Source: Pseudosulfitobacter pseudonitzschiae (GTDB taxonomy: Bacteria; Pseudomonadota; Alphaproteobacteria; Rhodobacterales; Rhodobacteraceae). From it: 64,000 bases of DNA. Positions within the stretch are counted from its first letter, which is position 1; each line of letters opens with the position of its first letter. Of the stretch, positions 7,067 through 16,207 are shown in pieces. The stretch spans positions 3,162,001 through 3,226,000 of the forward strand of contig NZ_CP022415.1 in assembly GCF_002222635.1 (NCBI RefSeq), read 5' to 3'. The position numbers and the translations under genes are program-made. The notes below the pieces were generated by a model. That model was given only the letters and a program-made list of their open reading frames with translations. It did no database searches and was not told the DNA's origin.

Positions 7067-8901
7067 GTCACAGCCTCGGGGTTCAGGAACCCGCCCGATT
7101 GGCGCGCCCAGAATTCGCTATATAGACCGCCCTTGGCCAAAAGCGCGTCATGGCTTCCATCTTCGATGATCTTGCCGCCATCCAGAACCAGAATACGGTC
7201 CATTTCGGCAATGGTGGACAGGCGGTGGGCAATGGCGATCACCGTTTTGCCCTCCATCATCTTGTAAAGCGTTCTCTGAATCGCTTCCTCGACTTCACTG
7301 TCCAGCGCGCTGGTGGCCTCGTCCAGCAGCAGGATCGGCGCGTTCTTCAGGATCACCCGCGCCAGTGTCACCCGCTGACGTTGACCGCCCGACAGCTTTA
7401 CGCCGCGCTCGCCCACCTGTGCATCATAGCCGATGTTGCCACTGGGGTCGGTCAGCGTGGTGATGAACTCGTGCGCCTCGGCTTGTTTGGCTGCTGCGAT
7501 CATTTCGGCCTCGCTTGCGTCGGGTCTGCCATAGAGTATGTTTTCGCGGACTGACCGGTGCAACAGGCTGCTTTCCTGCTGCACCATGCCGACGTTCAAC
7601 CGCAGACTATCCTGCGTGACCTGCGTGACGTCCTGACCGTCAATCTCGATCCGTCCGCTTTCGGGATCATAAAACCGCAGCAGCAATTTTACCAATGTCG
7701 ATTTCCCCGCACCCGACCGCCCGACAAGGCCAACTTTTTCACCGGGCTGGATTGTTAGATCAAGCGCTTCTAGCCCGCCATAGTCCCGCCCGTAATGGTG
7801 TGTCAGCGCCTTCAGTTCGATCCGGCCATCGGTCAGAACCAACGGTTTGGCGTCTGGCGCATCTACCAGCGTTACAGGCTGTGCAATCGTTTCCATCCCT
7901 TCGGCCACGACACCCAGCTCGCGAAAGAAGGTGGTCAGCGCCCACATGATCCAGCCCGTCATCGCATTCAGCCGCAGCGCCAGCGCCGTCGCCGCAGCAA
8001 CAGTACCAACCGACGCCTGCCCCTGCACCCACAACGCAATCGCCCAGCCAACAACGCCGACAATCAGCAGACCATTCAGCAGCACCAGCGAGAAATCCAT
8101 CGTGGTGTAAATCCGCATCTCGGTCTGGAAGGTCTTGCGCGTCTTCTCGATCGCGTCCTTGGCATAGTCCAGCTCGCTGTCATGATGGGCAAACATCTTG
8201 ACTGAATGGATGTTGGTATAGGCATCAACCACACGCCCCGTGACCGTACTGCGCGCATCCGACGCCGCCTTGGACGCGGGGCCGACCCGTTTGGTCGTCC
8301 AGACGATCAACATGCCATAAAGCACCATCCAGATCACCAGCGGCAGCAACAGCCGCGCATCAGAGGAAGACAGCAAGATCGCAGCGCCGATCATATACGC
8401 CAGCGAATAGGAAATCGCGTCAAACACCTGAAACACCACCTCACCCGCGGCGGGGGGCGTTTGCATAATACGGTTGGCGATCCGTCCGGCAAAGTCGTTC
8501 TCGAACCAGCCAACAGACTGACGCAAAACGTGTTTGTGTGCCCGCCAGCGGATCAGCGTGCCAAAATTGACGATTATTGTATTGTTCAACAGCATCACGT
8601 CCAGCAACTGGATCAGTGGGCGCAGCGTCAGGATAAAGATCGCAACCGCGATCAGTTCAACCTTGTTGGCGGCCCATACTTCGGCTGGCGCACCCTGAAG
8701 CAGATCAACGACCCGCCCCATATAGTAGATCAATCCAATCTCGATCGCGGCAATGACGATGGACAGAATGCCCGCAAGAATGAAAACCGTTTTGAACGGT
8801 TTGGCATAGGCGCGCATGAACGGCCACAACCGCGTGGGCGGTGTGTTAGTTTCAGCAAAAGGTGCATAGGGGTCGACGAGGTTTTCGAAGTATTTGAACA
8901 T
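7063..8901 (-). CDS. ABC exporter half-transporter, first of a pair
   Basis: 612 residues with the same plan as its downstream partner: an extended amino terminus (YFENLVDPYAPFAETN), six-helix exporter domain, Walker A GRSGAGKST, signature LSGGQRQRVTLARV and LLLDEATSALDSE. The extended amino terminus with a conserved aromatic/acidic patch recurs in Rhodobacterales homologues (from memory). It is the first gene of a two-gene operon. The 148-bp gap upstream (8902-9049) must hold its promoter, but no specific box was recognised. Confidence 0.9.
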   Translation of the reverse strand: MFKYFENLVDPYAPFAETNTPPTRLWPFMRAYAKPFKTVFILAGILSIVIAAIEIGLIYYMGRVVDLLQGAPAEVWAANKVELIAVAIFILTLRPLIQLLDVMLLNNTIIVNFGTLIRWRAHKHVLRQSVGWFENDFAGRIANRIMQTPPAAGEVVFQVFDAISYSLAYMIGAAILLSSSDARLLLPLVIWMVLYGMLIVWTTKRVGPASKAASDARSTVTGRVVDAYTNIHSVKMFAHHDSELDYAKDAIEKTRKTFQTEMRIYTTMDFSLVLLNGLLIVGVVGWAIALWVQGQASVGTVAAATALALRLNAMTGWIMWALTTFFRELGVVAEGMETIAQPVTLVDAPDAKPLVLTDGRIELKALTHHYGRDYGGLEALDLTIQPGEKVGLVGRSGAGKSTLVKLLLRFYDPESGRIEIDGQDVTQVTQDSLRLNVGMVQQESSLLHRSVRENILYGRPDASEAEMIAAAKQAEAHEFITTLTDPSGNIGYDAQVGERGVKLSGGQRQRVTLARVILKNAPILLLDEATSALDSEVEEAIQRTLYKMMEGKTVIAIAHRLSTIAEMDRILVLDGGKIIEDGSHDALLAKGGLYSEFWARQSGGFLNPEAVT

Positions 8902-9049
8902 GGGAGACCTGTAGAAAGACGGAATTCAACTGCGGACTGCCCAAGCTTGCAGCCCGATCAAACAGCTGTGGTTAAGTGAACCAAATCCCGCGGTACATCT
9001 CGCACTCTCCTCATGTCTGTATTCCAGATAGCGGCAAAACCCGCAAATG

Positions 9050-10204
9050 TCAGCCCAAAAGCTGCGCGCGGGTCAGGATAAAACCGGAAGCGATCCAGCG
9101 CGTTTCCAGTTCTTTCAATTTCGCACCCAGTGCAGGGCCGTGCAGGGCGGGCATCAGGTCATGCGCAGCGACCGGAAACTTTGCCGCGCTGCCACGTGTC
9201 GCTGCCGCCGCATCGCCCTTGTTTAAAGGGGTTTCGAACAACGCAGCCCGCAAAGCGATCACGTCCAGTGCTGTGGCCAGACCGTACCGGTAACCCAGTT
9301 CTGCCGCGCCTACGGCTGTGCCAACCAGTTCACCCAGCAACTGGGTTTTACGCGCATCCGCCTTGGACAAACGCAGACGCTCGGCCACATCCTCGCCCCC
9401 CAGAACTACCAGACGGCGCATCGGATCAGGTGACAGGTCAAGCATGGATTCGGCGTGGATCAACGGCGCCAGCCACCGCGCCTGTGCGCCACACAACAAT
9501 CGCGGCAGCACCCCGACACGCTCCATCACCGCAACGGCGGGCGCGGGATCGGGTGCACCCAACAGCTTTGTCATCTCGGACCCGACGCGCTCGGCAGAGA
9601 GTTGCGCCAATCCGTCCAGATGTTCGGCAATTGCCGCCAGTGCATCCGCATCAAAGCCATGCACCGGGTCGGCGTACCAAGCCGAAAACCGGAAAAACCG
9701 CAGAATGCGCAGATAATCCTCGCGGATGCGGGCCGCAGCATCGTTGATAAAGATCACCCGACGCGCCAACGCATCGGGCAAACCACCCAGCGGATCAACC
9801 AGCGTTCCATCAGACCGCGCATAAAGCGCATTCATCGTGAAATCGCGCCGTCGGGCGTCCTCGACCACGTGAGTCGAAAACGCGACAACGGCGTGACGGC
9901 CATTGGTCGTGACATCGTTGCGAAAAGTAGTGACCTCATAGGGTTCACTGCCGATCACAACGGTCAGGGTGCCATGATCAATGCCTGTCGGGATTGTCTT
10001 GAACCCCGCCGCTTTGCAGACCTTTTGAACCTCGTCAGGCGTTGCGTCTGTGGCAATATCAATATCGCTGGCTGCAATGCCCATAACGGCATTGCGCACA
10101 CAGCCACCCACAAACAACGCCTGAAATCCCGCAGATTCTAACGTTGAACACAACGCCAGCGCCCCGGCATCGTTCAGCCAAGGCACATCAGCGGGCAATT
10201 TCAT
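9050..10204 (-). CDS. cca: CCA-adding enzyme / tRNA nucleotidyltransferase, class II
   Basis: 384 residues from the start MKLPADVPWL, chosen because its ATG overlaps the upstream Nudix stop as ATGA (10204-10201). A longer reading would run back into that gene. Class II nucleotidyltransferase motifs: GGCVRN at 33-38 and DIDIATDATP, whose two Asp bind the catalytic metals. FRNDV and RRRDFTMNALY follow, then IREDYLRILRFFRF of the neck. The enzyme adds or repairs the 3'-terminal CCA of tRNAs. The canonical Asp of GGxVRD is Asn here. Confidence 0.9.
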   Translation of the reverse strand: MKLPADVPWLNDAGALALCSTLESAGFQALFVGGCVRNAVMGIAASDIDIATDATPDEVQKVCKAAGFKTIPTGIDHGTLTVVIGSEPYEVTTFRNDVTTNGRHAVVAFSTHVVEDARRRDFTMNALYARSDGTLVDPLGGLPDALARRVIFINDAAARIREDYLRILRFFRFSAWYADPVHGFDADALAAIAEHLDGLAQLSAERVGSEMTKLLGAPDPAPAVAVMERVGVLPRLLCGAQARWLAPLIHAESMLDLSPDPMRRLVVLGGEDVAERLRLSKADARKTQLLGELVGTAVGAAELGYRYGLATALDVIALRAALFETPLNKGDAAAATRGSAAKFPVAAHDLMPALHGPALGAKLKELETRWIASGFILTRAQLLG

Positions 10205-10815
10205 ATCATCCGGTCGGTCCATACCCGCAACATACGCGCGGTTGCACCCCAGATGTAATAGGGTCCGTAAGGAACAGTATAATAGGTGCGCATCGCCCCA
10301 CGCCAACGGCGCGATTGAGTAATGTAATTTTCGGGATTCAGAACATGCGCCAGCGGCACCCGAAACACCTCGGCCACCTCGCCCGTTTCGGGCAAAATCT
10401 CGAACGGGTTTCCGACATAGGCCAGCACCGGCGTGACCAGAAACCCTGTGCTTGTCTCGTGCGGGGGCAAGGTGCCCAGCACTTGCACCAGCTCCGGTGG
10501 CAGGCCGATTTCCTCGTGCGCCTCGCGCAGGGCGGCGGCAGTCACGTCTGAATCGGTGTCGTCCTGCTTGCCCCCCGGAAAGGCGATCTGCCCCGGGTGG
10601 TGTTTCAGCGCAGAAGATCGCGTGGTCAGGATCAAATCGAGCCCGTCAACCCCGTCGACCACCGCTGCAAGCACACCGGCGGGACGCAGCTTGCGCCCCG
10701 CTGGCAAGATCACATCGGGGTTCATATCAAAGTCGGACGAAGGCCGCCCCGGACGGTCCAGCGCGGCCTTGATATCATTCAGGTCAAACGTCACTTGGGC
10801 CCGCTTCTGCATCAA
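10201..10815 (-). CDS. Nudix hydrolase, NudL/CoA pyrophosphatase-like
   Basis: 204 residues. PSSDFDMNP and LPAGRKLRPAGVL precede the Nudix box GGKQDDTDSDV...REAHEEIGL (about residues 76-98). REAHEEIGL supplies the metal-binding glutamates, and the first Glu of the classical box is Asp, as is common in CoA pyrophosphatases (from memory). The likely reaction is hydrolysis of CoA to 4'-phosphopantetheine and 3',5'-ADP. The first ATG overlaps the end of hslO by 32 bases. A GTG at 10794 would cut the overlap to 11, so the exact start is open. It is translationally coupled to cca. Confidence 0.85.
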   Translation of the reverse strand: MMQKRAQVTFDLNDIKAALDRPGRPSSDFDMNPDVILPAGRKLRPAGVLAAVVDGVDGLDLILTTRSSALKHHPGQIAFPGGKQDDTDSDVTAAALREAHEEIGLPPELVQVLGTLPPHETSTGFLVTPVLAYVGNPFEILPETGEVAEVFRVPLAHVLNPENYITQSRRWRGAMRTYYTVPYGPYYIWGATARMLRVWTDRMI

Positions 10816-11773
10816 AGCCGACTGTCTTCGGGTCCAGATCGTAATGCGCCCCGCAGAACTGGCAGTCGGCGGTCACGCGGCCATCGTCGGTCGTCATCGT
10901 CTCGATGTCGCGTGCCGAATAGATTGACAGGCTTTGACGCACACGCGCTTCGGAACAGGTGCAACCAAAGCGGACGGCCTGCGGATCGAACACGCGCGGC
11001 AGTTCTTCATGGAACAGGCGCAGCAACAGATCGTTTGGCGGCACTTGCGGGCCGATCAGTTCCAGATCTTCCACCGTGTCCAGCAAGATGTTCACGCGAC
11101 GCCAGTTTTCGTGTTTGTCATCCGATAGCAAATCGGACGGCTTGAGGATGTCCCCCTCGCCTTTGACCTTGGCCATCAGCGGCGAAGCCTCGGGCATGTG
11201 CTGCAACATCACACCCCCTGCGCGCCAATGCTCTTCACCGTTGCCTTCGGTGCTTTTGCCAAAGCTCAGTTGGAACCGGGTCGGCAACTGTTCGGACTGT
11301 GCAAAATACACCTCGGCACAGGAGGACAACGTCGGCCCCACCAATGGCGAGATACCCTGATAGGGGGCCATGTCCTGACCTTGGTCGATGATGACGGCAA
11401 AGTAACCTTCGCCCACATTTTCAAACGGTGCGCCGTCGGTCAGCCGGTCGGCATCGTAGCTGGCATAGGCGCGGATGCGTGCGGGCTCTCCCTCTTCGGT
11501 CGGGCCGTAGTAGTCTGTTGCGATCATCCGCACAGCGCCTTTGGACTGCACTTGCAGCGACAGCTTCCAACGCAGTTTGATGGTTTGGCCGATCAACGCG
11601 GTCAGTAGCGCCATCTCGGCGACCAACGCTTCAACCTGAGCGGGGTAGTCATGTTGTTTGAGAATTCCGCCCAATACACCGTCCAGCCGCGCCACGCGGC
11701 CACGAATGTCCGAGGCATCAAGCTGAAAAGGCAGGACCGTGTCGTCCCACACGAGTTGGTTTCCGAGAGTCAT
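10784..11773 (-). CDS. hslO: Hsp33 redox-regulated holdase chaperone
   Basis: 329 residues from MTLGNQLVWDD. An in-frame upstream extension of 33 codons has no family resemblance and is discarded. The carboxy terminus carries the redox switch: Cys271 and Cys273 in GCTCSEAR, Cys304 and Cys307 in ADCQFCG. These bind zinc when reduced and form disulfides on oxidation to activate the chaperone. It is the first gene of hslO-nudix-cca and divergent from a second Nudix gene, giving a stress and housekeeping flavour to the cluster. Confidence 0.93.
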   Translation of the reverse strand: MTLGNQLVWDDTVLPFQLDASDIRGRVARLDGVLGGILKQHDYPAQVEALVAEMALLTALIGQTIKLRWKLSLQVQSKGAVRMIATDYYGPTEEGEPARIRAYASYDADRLTDGAPFENVGEGYFAVIIDQGQDMAPYQGISPLVGPTLSSCAEVYFAQSEQLPTRFQLSFGKSTEGNGEEHWRAGGVMLQHMPEASPLMAKVKGEGDILKPSDLLSDDKHENWRRVNILLDTVEDLELIGPQVPPNDLLLRLFHEELPRVFDPQAVRFGCTCSEARVRQSLSIYSARDIETMTTDDGRVTADCQFCGAHYDLDPKTVGFDAEAGPSDV

Positions 11774-11850
11774 TGGGGTTTCCTTATGCGCCGGTCGTTG
11801 GCATATCGCGTCAATATAGGTGACGCAATCCGCAGTAAAAGAGGTAGCCC

Positions 11851-12297
11851 ATGATCCGTCGTGTCGGACCACCCCCGATCAAGGATCGGAAATACACACA
11901 GCGTTCCGGCGCCTATGCGATTTTACCGGTACGAGGTGGCGTCTTGCTGACCGGACAGCAGGGCGACTGGCTGGACATTCAATTGCCGGGTGGCGGCATT
12001 GATCCCGGCGAATCCCCGCAACAGACCCTGCACCGCGAAGTGCGCGAGGAAACCGGTTGGGCGATTGCACAGCCCCTGCGACTGGGTGCTTTCCGGCGGT
12101 TTGTTTATATGCCCGAGTACGATATGTGGGCCGAAAAACTGTGTACGGTTTTTGTCGCCCGCCCGACCCGGCGCATTTCCGATCCGATTGAACCCGACCA
12201 CGTGTCGTTGGTGCTACCATGGGCCGAGGCGATTGCAAGCATCGGCAACGATGGCGACCGGTTGTTCCTTCAGCGCTATGCCTCAAGTTCGGTCTGA
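11851..12297 (+). CDS. Nudix (MutT-like) hydrolase
   Basis: 148 residues. The Nudix box is canonical: GGGIDPGESPQQTL followed by REVREETGW. A GAGG ribosome-binding site precedes ATG 11851. The substrate is not deducible; small MutT-like proteins cleave nucleoside diphosphates linked to other groups. The gene is divergent from hslO, and its last 22 bases overlap the convergent response-regulator gene. Confidence 0.85.
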   Translation: MIRRVGPPPIKDRKYTQRSGAYAILPVRGGVLLTGQQGDWLDIQLPGGGIDPGESPQQTLHREVREETGWAIAQPLRLGAFRRFVYMPEYDMWAEKLCTVFVARPTRRISDPIEPDHVSLVLPWAEAIASIGNDGDRLFLQRYASSSV

Positions 12298-13556
12298 TAT
12301 TCAAAAAGCACACCCGACACGTCATCCGGAAAATCCTGATTGCCAGCAAATTCGCTCAGCTTCCAGATCAGCGCCTCGAAGAATGAAGGGCCATTGACCC
12401 CCTGAAGATCGCGCATGATCGCCTCTAGCCCGCCCTCGTCCAGCAGATCGCCAGCATCGTTTGGACATTCTGTAACGCCGTCCGAACACAACAACAGCCT
12501 GTCCCCTGCCCCAAGATGCAGGTCAAACTGCGAAAATTCGGCGTCGTGGATCAGCCCCACGGGAAAGCCGCCAGGGCTAATCTGTTCGATGCGGCCATCG
12601 CTGCGCTGCACCACAGGATGCGGATGCCCCGCCTGCGCCAACGCAACCTTGCCGGTGGCCAGATCGACATCGGCAAGGATCATCGTAAAATAATGCTCGG
12701 TGTCCATTTCATTAAGTACAAGGTTGTTAATCGCCCGCATGACCGCCAGCGGCGGGCGGATGCGATAGGTGCCGTCGCCGTTGGGCATCAGCGCCACGTT
12801 TTGATCAGGCGCCGTAGACGAAAGATAACCCGCCAGTCGCGCCGTCATCAGCGCCGAACTGATCCCGTGGCCCGATACATCAATGGCATAAAGCCCAAGG
12901 TGCCCGTCGCCCGACCGGAAGAACCCCACCAGATCGCCGCCCACATGGCCGCTGGGCCGCAAAAGCAGCGACACATGCCCCTGATCAAAGGCGACCGAGC
13001 GTTCGCGCACCAAAGATTGCTGAAGCTTTTTCGCCTCGAGCAGATCCTTGTCGATGCTGTCATAGAGGCGCTGAAGCTCAAGCAGGGTTTGCGAAATCAG
13101 GTGGTTCTTGCCTGTCAGTTCGCGTTGCATCTGCAAAATACGGTCGCCTGCCGTGATCCGGGCGCGCAACTCGTTCAAATCTACCGGCTTGCTGACAAAA
13201 TCGTCGGCACCCGCTTCAAGCCCGCAGGCCACTTCCTCTTTTTCCGACTTCGAGGTCAGAAGGATAAAATAGCCGTAATCGTCCCCCCCAAGCTTGCGAA
13301 AGGCATCGCAAAATTCCAGCCCGTTCATCCCCGGCATCATCCAGTCACTGAGGACCAGATCGGGGGTCACCTCGCGGCACATTTCCAGCGCAGCATCACC
13401 CGACGCAGCTTCAATCACGTTGAAGCCCCACGCGCGCACGGATGTGCTGAGGATGCGACGTTGCAGGCGGCTGTCGTCTACGATCAACGCCAATCGCCGC
13501 CGCCGGGGTGCGTCGCTGTGGTGCTCCGGCGAAGATGACGGGGCGGGGGACTGCAT
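12276..13556 (-). CDS. Response regulator with SpoIIE/PP2C-type phosphatase output
   Basis: 426 residues. A receiver domain (about 22-140) has acidic pocket IVDDS, phosphoacceptor Asp71 in LVLSDWMMPG and Lys123 in VSKPVD. A coiled-coil linker (TLLELQRLYDSIDKDLLEAKKLQQSL) leads to a PP2C/SpoIIE phosphatase with GGDLVGF, DVSGHGISSALMT and LLCSDGVTE. In this architecture phosphorylation of the receiver controls dephosphorylation of an anti-sigma-factor antagonist. No such antagonist or kinase lies nearby. The divergent Hpt protein at 13715 is the obvious candidate phosphodonor (inference). No clear ribosome-binding site is seen. Confidence 0.88.
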   Translation of the reverse strand: MQSPAPSSSPEHHSDAPRRRRLALIVDDSRLQRRILSTSVRAWGFNVIEAASGDAALEMCREVTPDLVLSDWMMPGMNGLEFCDAFRKLGGDDYGYFILLTSKSEKEEVACGLEAGADDFVSKPVDLNELRARITAGDRILQMQRELTGKNHLISQTLLELQRLYDSIDKDLLEAKKLQQSLVRERSVAFDQGHVSLLLRPSGHVGGDLVGFFRSGDGHLGLYAIDVSGHGISSALMTARLAGYLSSTAPDQNVALMPNGDGTYRIRPPLAVMRAINNLVLNEMDTEHYFTMILADVDLATGKVALAQAGHPHPVVQRSDGRIEQISPGGFPVGLIHDAEFSQFDLHLGAGDRLLLCSDGVTECPNDAGDLLDEGGLEAIMRDLQGVNGPSFFEALIWKLSEFAGNQDFPDDVSGVLFEYQTELEA

Positions 13557-13714
13557 CTATAGGTATCCAATCAATTTTATATCTGACCGTTTGTGGCCCC
13601 TGCACCGTTAACGATTGGTCATCATTTCCCGAAACCTTCCTAAAATTGAAATGACTCACCTGATGTTTACCCCTGTCATCCATCCTGCCCCGAACAATCC
13701 AAAAGGGGGCTGCG

Positions 13715-14047
13715 ATGATTGACTGGACTCAGGTAACCGCGCTGCGCGACCAAATCGGCGCCAACGAAATGGACGAGGTAATCGCCCTGTTTATCGAAGA
13801 GGTGGAAGAGGTGACTGAGCGACTGCGTCGGTCACGGGCCACGTCCAATCTTGAACATGACCTACATTTTTTGAAAAGTTGCGCGCTGAACTTAGGGTTT
13901 TCCGATTTCTCGGCCCTGTGCCAGACTGGCGAACGGATGGCCCGACAGGGGCAAGCCGATCAAGTGGACATCCCGCAGATGCTGCACAGCTATAGCAAGT
14001 CCAAGGCGTGTTTTCTGGCCCAGAAAGACAGCGTGCTGGCCGCTTAG
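13715..14047 (+). CDS. Hpt (histidine phosphotransfer) domain protein
   Basis: 110 residues, nearly the whole being one four-helix Hpt domain. The phosphoacceptor is His51 in HDLHFLKSCALNLGF, with Lys54 in the usual place. It is divergent from the receiver/SpoIIE gene across a 158-bp gap. The likely role is shuttling phosphate between an unlinked hybrid kinase and that receiver. The stop overlaps the stop of the convergent SDR gene by 3 bases. Confidence 0.82.
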   Translation: MIDWTQVTALRDQIGANEMDEVIALFIEEVEEVTERLRRSRATSNLEHDLHFLKSCALNLGFSDFSALCQTGERMARQGQADQVDIPQMLHSYSKSKACFLAQKDSVLAA

Positions 14048-14856
14048 ACCAGCTTGTAGAAATCCTTGATGCCCGCCTGTCCCAACTCACGTTCGGCCTT
14101 GGCCTTTAGCCTGCGCATACCTTCCAGCCAGCCATCGGGGTCCAGCGCGCGCGCCTTGACGTATTCGCTGACCACGGGGTGCGACAGAATTCGGAACTGT
14201 TTGCCGGTGATCCCGTCAATGGTGGATTGCGCCACGTCATCTGCCGTCATCAATGACACATGATGTGCAGCATCCGCATCCGACAGATCAATCAGCGGCG
14301 TCGCCACATACTGTGGGCACAGCACCGACACGCCAATCCCGTCATTACCGTGGCTGATCGCCAGCGATTCGGCAAAACTGACGGCGGCGTGTTTCGTTGC
14401 CGAATAGGCCGCATCGCCAATCTGGTTCAGCAACCCCGCCGCCGAAGCGACATTAACGAAATATCCCGAGCCGCGTTCGATCATCTGCGGCAGCAATGCG
14501 CGTGCCGCATAAACATGCGCCATCACATGTACATTCCAGTTCAGCATCCATGTCTCATTAGTCGCTGACGCTGCGTGGCTGGGCTGACCACGGCCAAGAC
14601 CCGCGTTTGACACAAACACATCAATCGGGCCCAAAGTCGCAGTAACACCATTGCACATTGCTATAATGTCACCCTCGGACGTCACATCGCAGCGCATTGC
14701 CATACCGCCCACATGATCGGCCAGCGCCTGGGCTGCATCCATATCCAGATCAGCCACGCAGGTCTGCGCACCCAGCGCCGCGAACTTCCGTACCATCGCC
14801 GCGCCAATGCCGCTGGCCCCGCCGGTGACGACGACAACTTTGCCCTGAAAATCCAT
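14044..14856 (-). CDS. Short-chain dehydrogenase/reductase
   Basis: 270 residues from MDFQGKVVVVTGG; the start is fixed by GGGAGAGAG just upstream, which overlaps the end of ilvA. Cofactor motif TGGASGIG, NAG motif SNAGLG, and catalytic Ser...Tyr-X3-Lys in VASAAG and YSATKHAA. A classical SDR of about 250-280 residues using NAD(P)H. The substrate is unknown. It lies 10 bases behind ilvA and is probably co-transcribed with it. Confidence 0.88.
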   Translation of the reverse strand: MDFQGKVVVVTGGASGIGAAMVRKFAALGAQTCVADLDMDAAQALADHVGGMAMRCDVTSEGDIIAMCNGVTATLGPIDVFVSNAGLGRGQPSHAASATNETWMLNWNVHVMAHVYAARALLPQMIERGSGYFVNVASAAGLLNQIGDAAYSATKHAAVSFAESLAISHGNDGIGVSVLCPQYVATPLIDLSDADAAHHVSLMTADDVAQSTIDGITGKQFRILSHPVVSEYVKARALDPDGWLEGMRRLKAKAERELGQAGIKDFYKLV

Positions 14857-14866
14857 GTCTCTCTCC

Positions 14867-16093
14867 CTAGATGACAAATTGTGCTACAGTTTCGTTGTTG
14901 GTGATGTCCGTATAGGCAAACCCGCCCGCATCCAGCCGTGCAAAGAAATCGGTGAAATTCTCGGGCGCGCTGGTTTCGATCCCGATCAGGACCGAACCGA
15001 AGTTGCGCGCCGATTTCTTCAGATATTCAAACCGCGCAATGTCGTCGTTCGGCCCCAAAAGCGACAGGAAATCCTTTAGCGCACCGGGACGCTGCGGCAG
15101 CCGCAGGATAAAGTATTTTTTGACGCCAGAGTACCGCTGCGCCCGTTCCTTGACCTCGGGCAGACGCTCGAAATCGAAATTCCCACCAGAAGCGACACAG
15201 ACCACAGTTTTGCCCCGAATCTCGTCCCGCAGATCGCCCAGCGCCTCGATGGACAGCGCACCTGCGGGTTCCAGAACGATACCTTCGACGTTCAGCATTT
15301 CCAGAATCGTGGTGCAGATGCGATCTTCAGACAGGTCGATCACATCACTGCGGTCGATACCGCGCAGCCGCGCGAACGTCCGCACACCGATGGTAGCAAC
15401 GGCTGCCCCGTCAACGAATGTATTGACCGGCTTCACCTCGGTCGGTTGACCAACCTCGACCGCCGCTGCCAGACTTTTAGCACCGGAAGGTTCGACAAAG
15501 GTATAGCGCGTGTCGCCCCCGAAATAACTGTAAACGCCCGACGACAATCCGCCACCGCCCACGGGCAGCACGATACGATCCGGCACACGGCCCAACTGTT
15601 CCTCGATCTCGACTGCAACCGAGGCTTGGCCTTCGATCACATCCTCGTCGTCGAAGGGCGACAGGAAATGCGCCCCCTCTTGCGCGCAAAACGCCTGCGC
15701 CGAGGCCAGCGTATTGTCGAAATAGTCACCAATCAGCTTCACCTCGACTGCGTCACCGCCAAACATGCGTGTCTTTTGCACCTTTTGCTGAGGTGTCGTC
15801 ACTGGCATAAAGATCACACCGCGCACGCCAAAATGGCGGCACATGAACGCCACGCCCTGCGCGTGGTTGCCCGCAGAGGCACAGACAAAAACTGTTTGGC
15901 CCGGAATGACCTTGCGCATCGCATTGAACGCACCGCGCAGCTTGTAGGACCGCACAGGGCTAAGGTCTTCACGTTTCAACCAGATATCAGCGTCATAACG
16001 GGCCGACAGCAGATCGTTGCGCAACAGCGGGGTCGCGGGAAATACGCTGCGCATCGCGGCGGTGGCAGCCCGTGCATCATCTTTGAACGTCAT
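14867..16093 (-). CDS. ilvA: Threonine ammonia-lyase (threonine deaminase)
   Basis: 408 residues. A pyridoxal-phosphate fold-type II enzyme with Schiff-base Lys in SPVRSYKLRGA, SAGNHAQGVAF, and the phosphate loop PVGGGGLSSG. An ACT-type regulatory domain follows from about residue 325 (KYFILRLPQRPGALKDFL). It converts threonine to 2-oxobutanoate and ammonia, the first step to isoleucine. The single ACT domain is consistent with allosteric feedback. The ATG at 16093 is preceded by AAAGGA. Confidence 0.92.
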   Translation of the reverse strand: MTFKDDARAATAAMRSVFPATPLLRNDLLSARYDADIWLKREDLSPVRSYKLRGAFNAMRKVIPGQTVFVCASAGNHAQGVAFMCRHFGVRGVIFMPVTTPQQKVQKTRMFGGDAVEVKLIGDYFDNTLASAQAFCAQEGAHFLSPFDDEDVIEGQASVAVEIEEQLGRVPDRIVLPVGGGGLSSGVYSYFGGDTRYTFVEPSGAKSLAAAVEVGQPTEVKPVNTFVDGAAVATIGVRTFARLRGIDRSDVIDLSEDRICTTILEMLNVEGIVLEPAGALSIEALGDLRDEIRGKTVVCVASGGNFDFERLPEVKERAQRYSGVKKYFILRLPQRPGALKDFLSLLGPNDDIARFEYLKKSARNFGSVLIGIETSAPENFTDFFARLDAGGFAYTDITNNETVAQFVI

Positions 16094-16207
16094 GGCAGTC
16101 CTTTCAGGTCATTCCAGCCCTAAGCGCCCCGCCTGCAAGGGTCAATCTTGCCCCTAGGGCCGAAACCTTATATCGCGGCCAGCAAAACCATAATGTGGAA
16201 AGAACCA

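Noticed and set aside
6062-7267. A 401-codon rightward open frame across the ABC exporter genes
   Set aside because: Antisense shadow of two clear ABC transporter genes; no domain recognised.
12516-13538. A 340-codon rightward open frame
   Set aside because: Antisense of the receiver/SpoIIE phosphatase gene.
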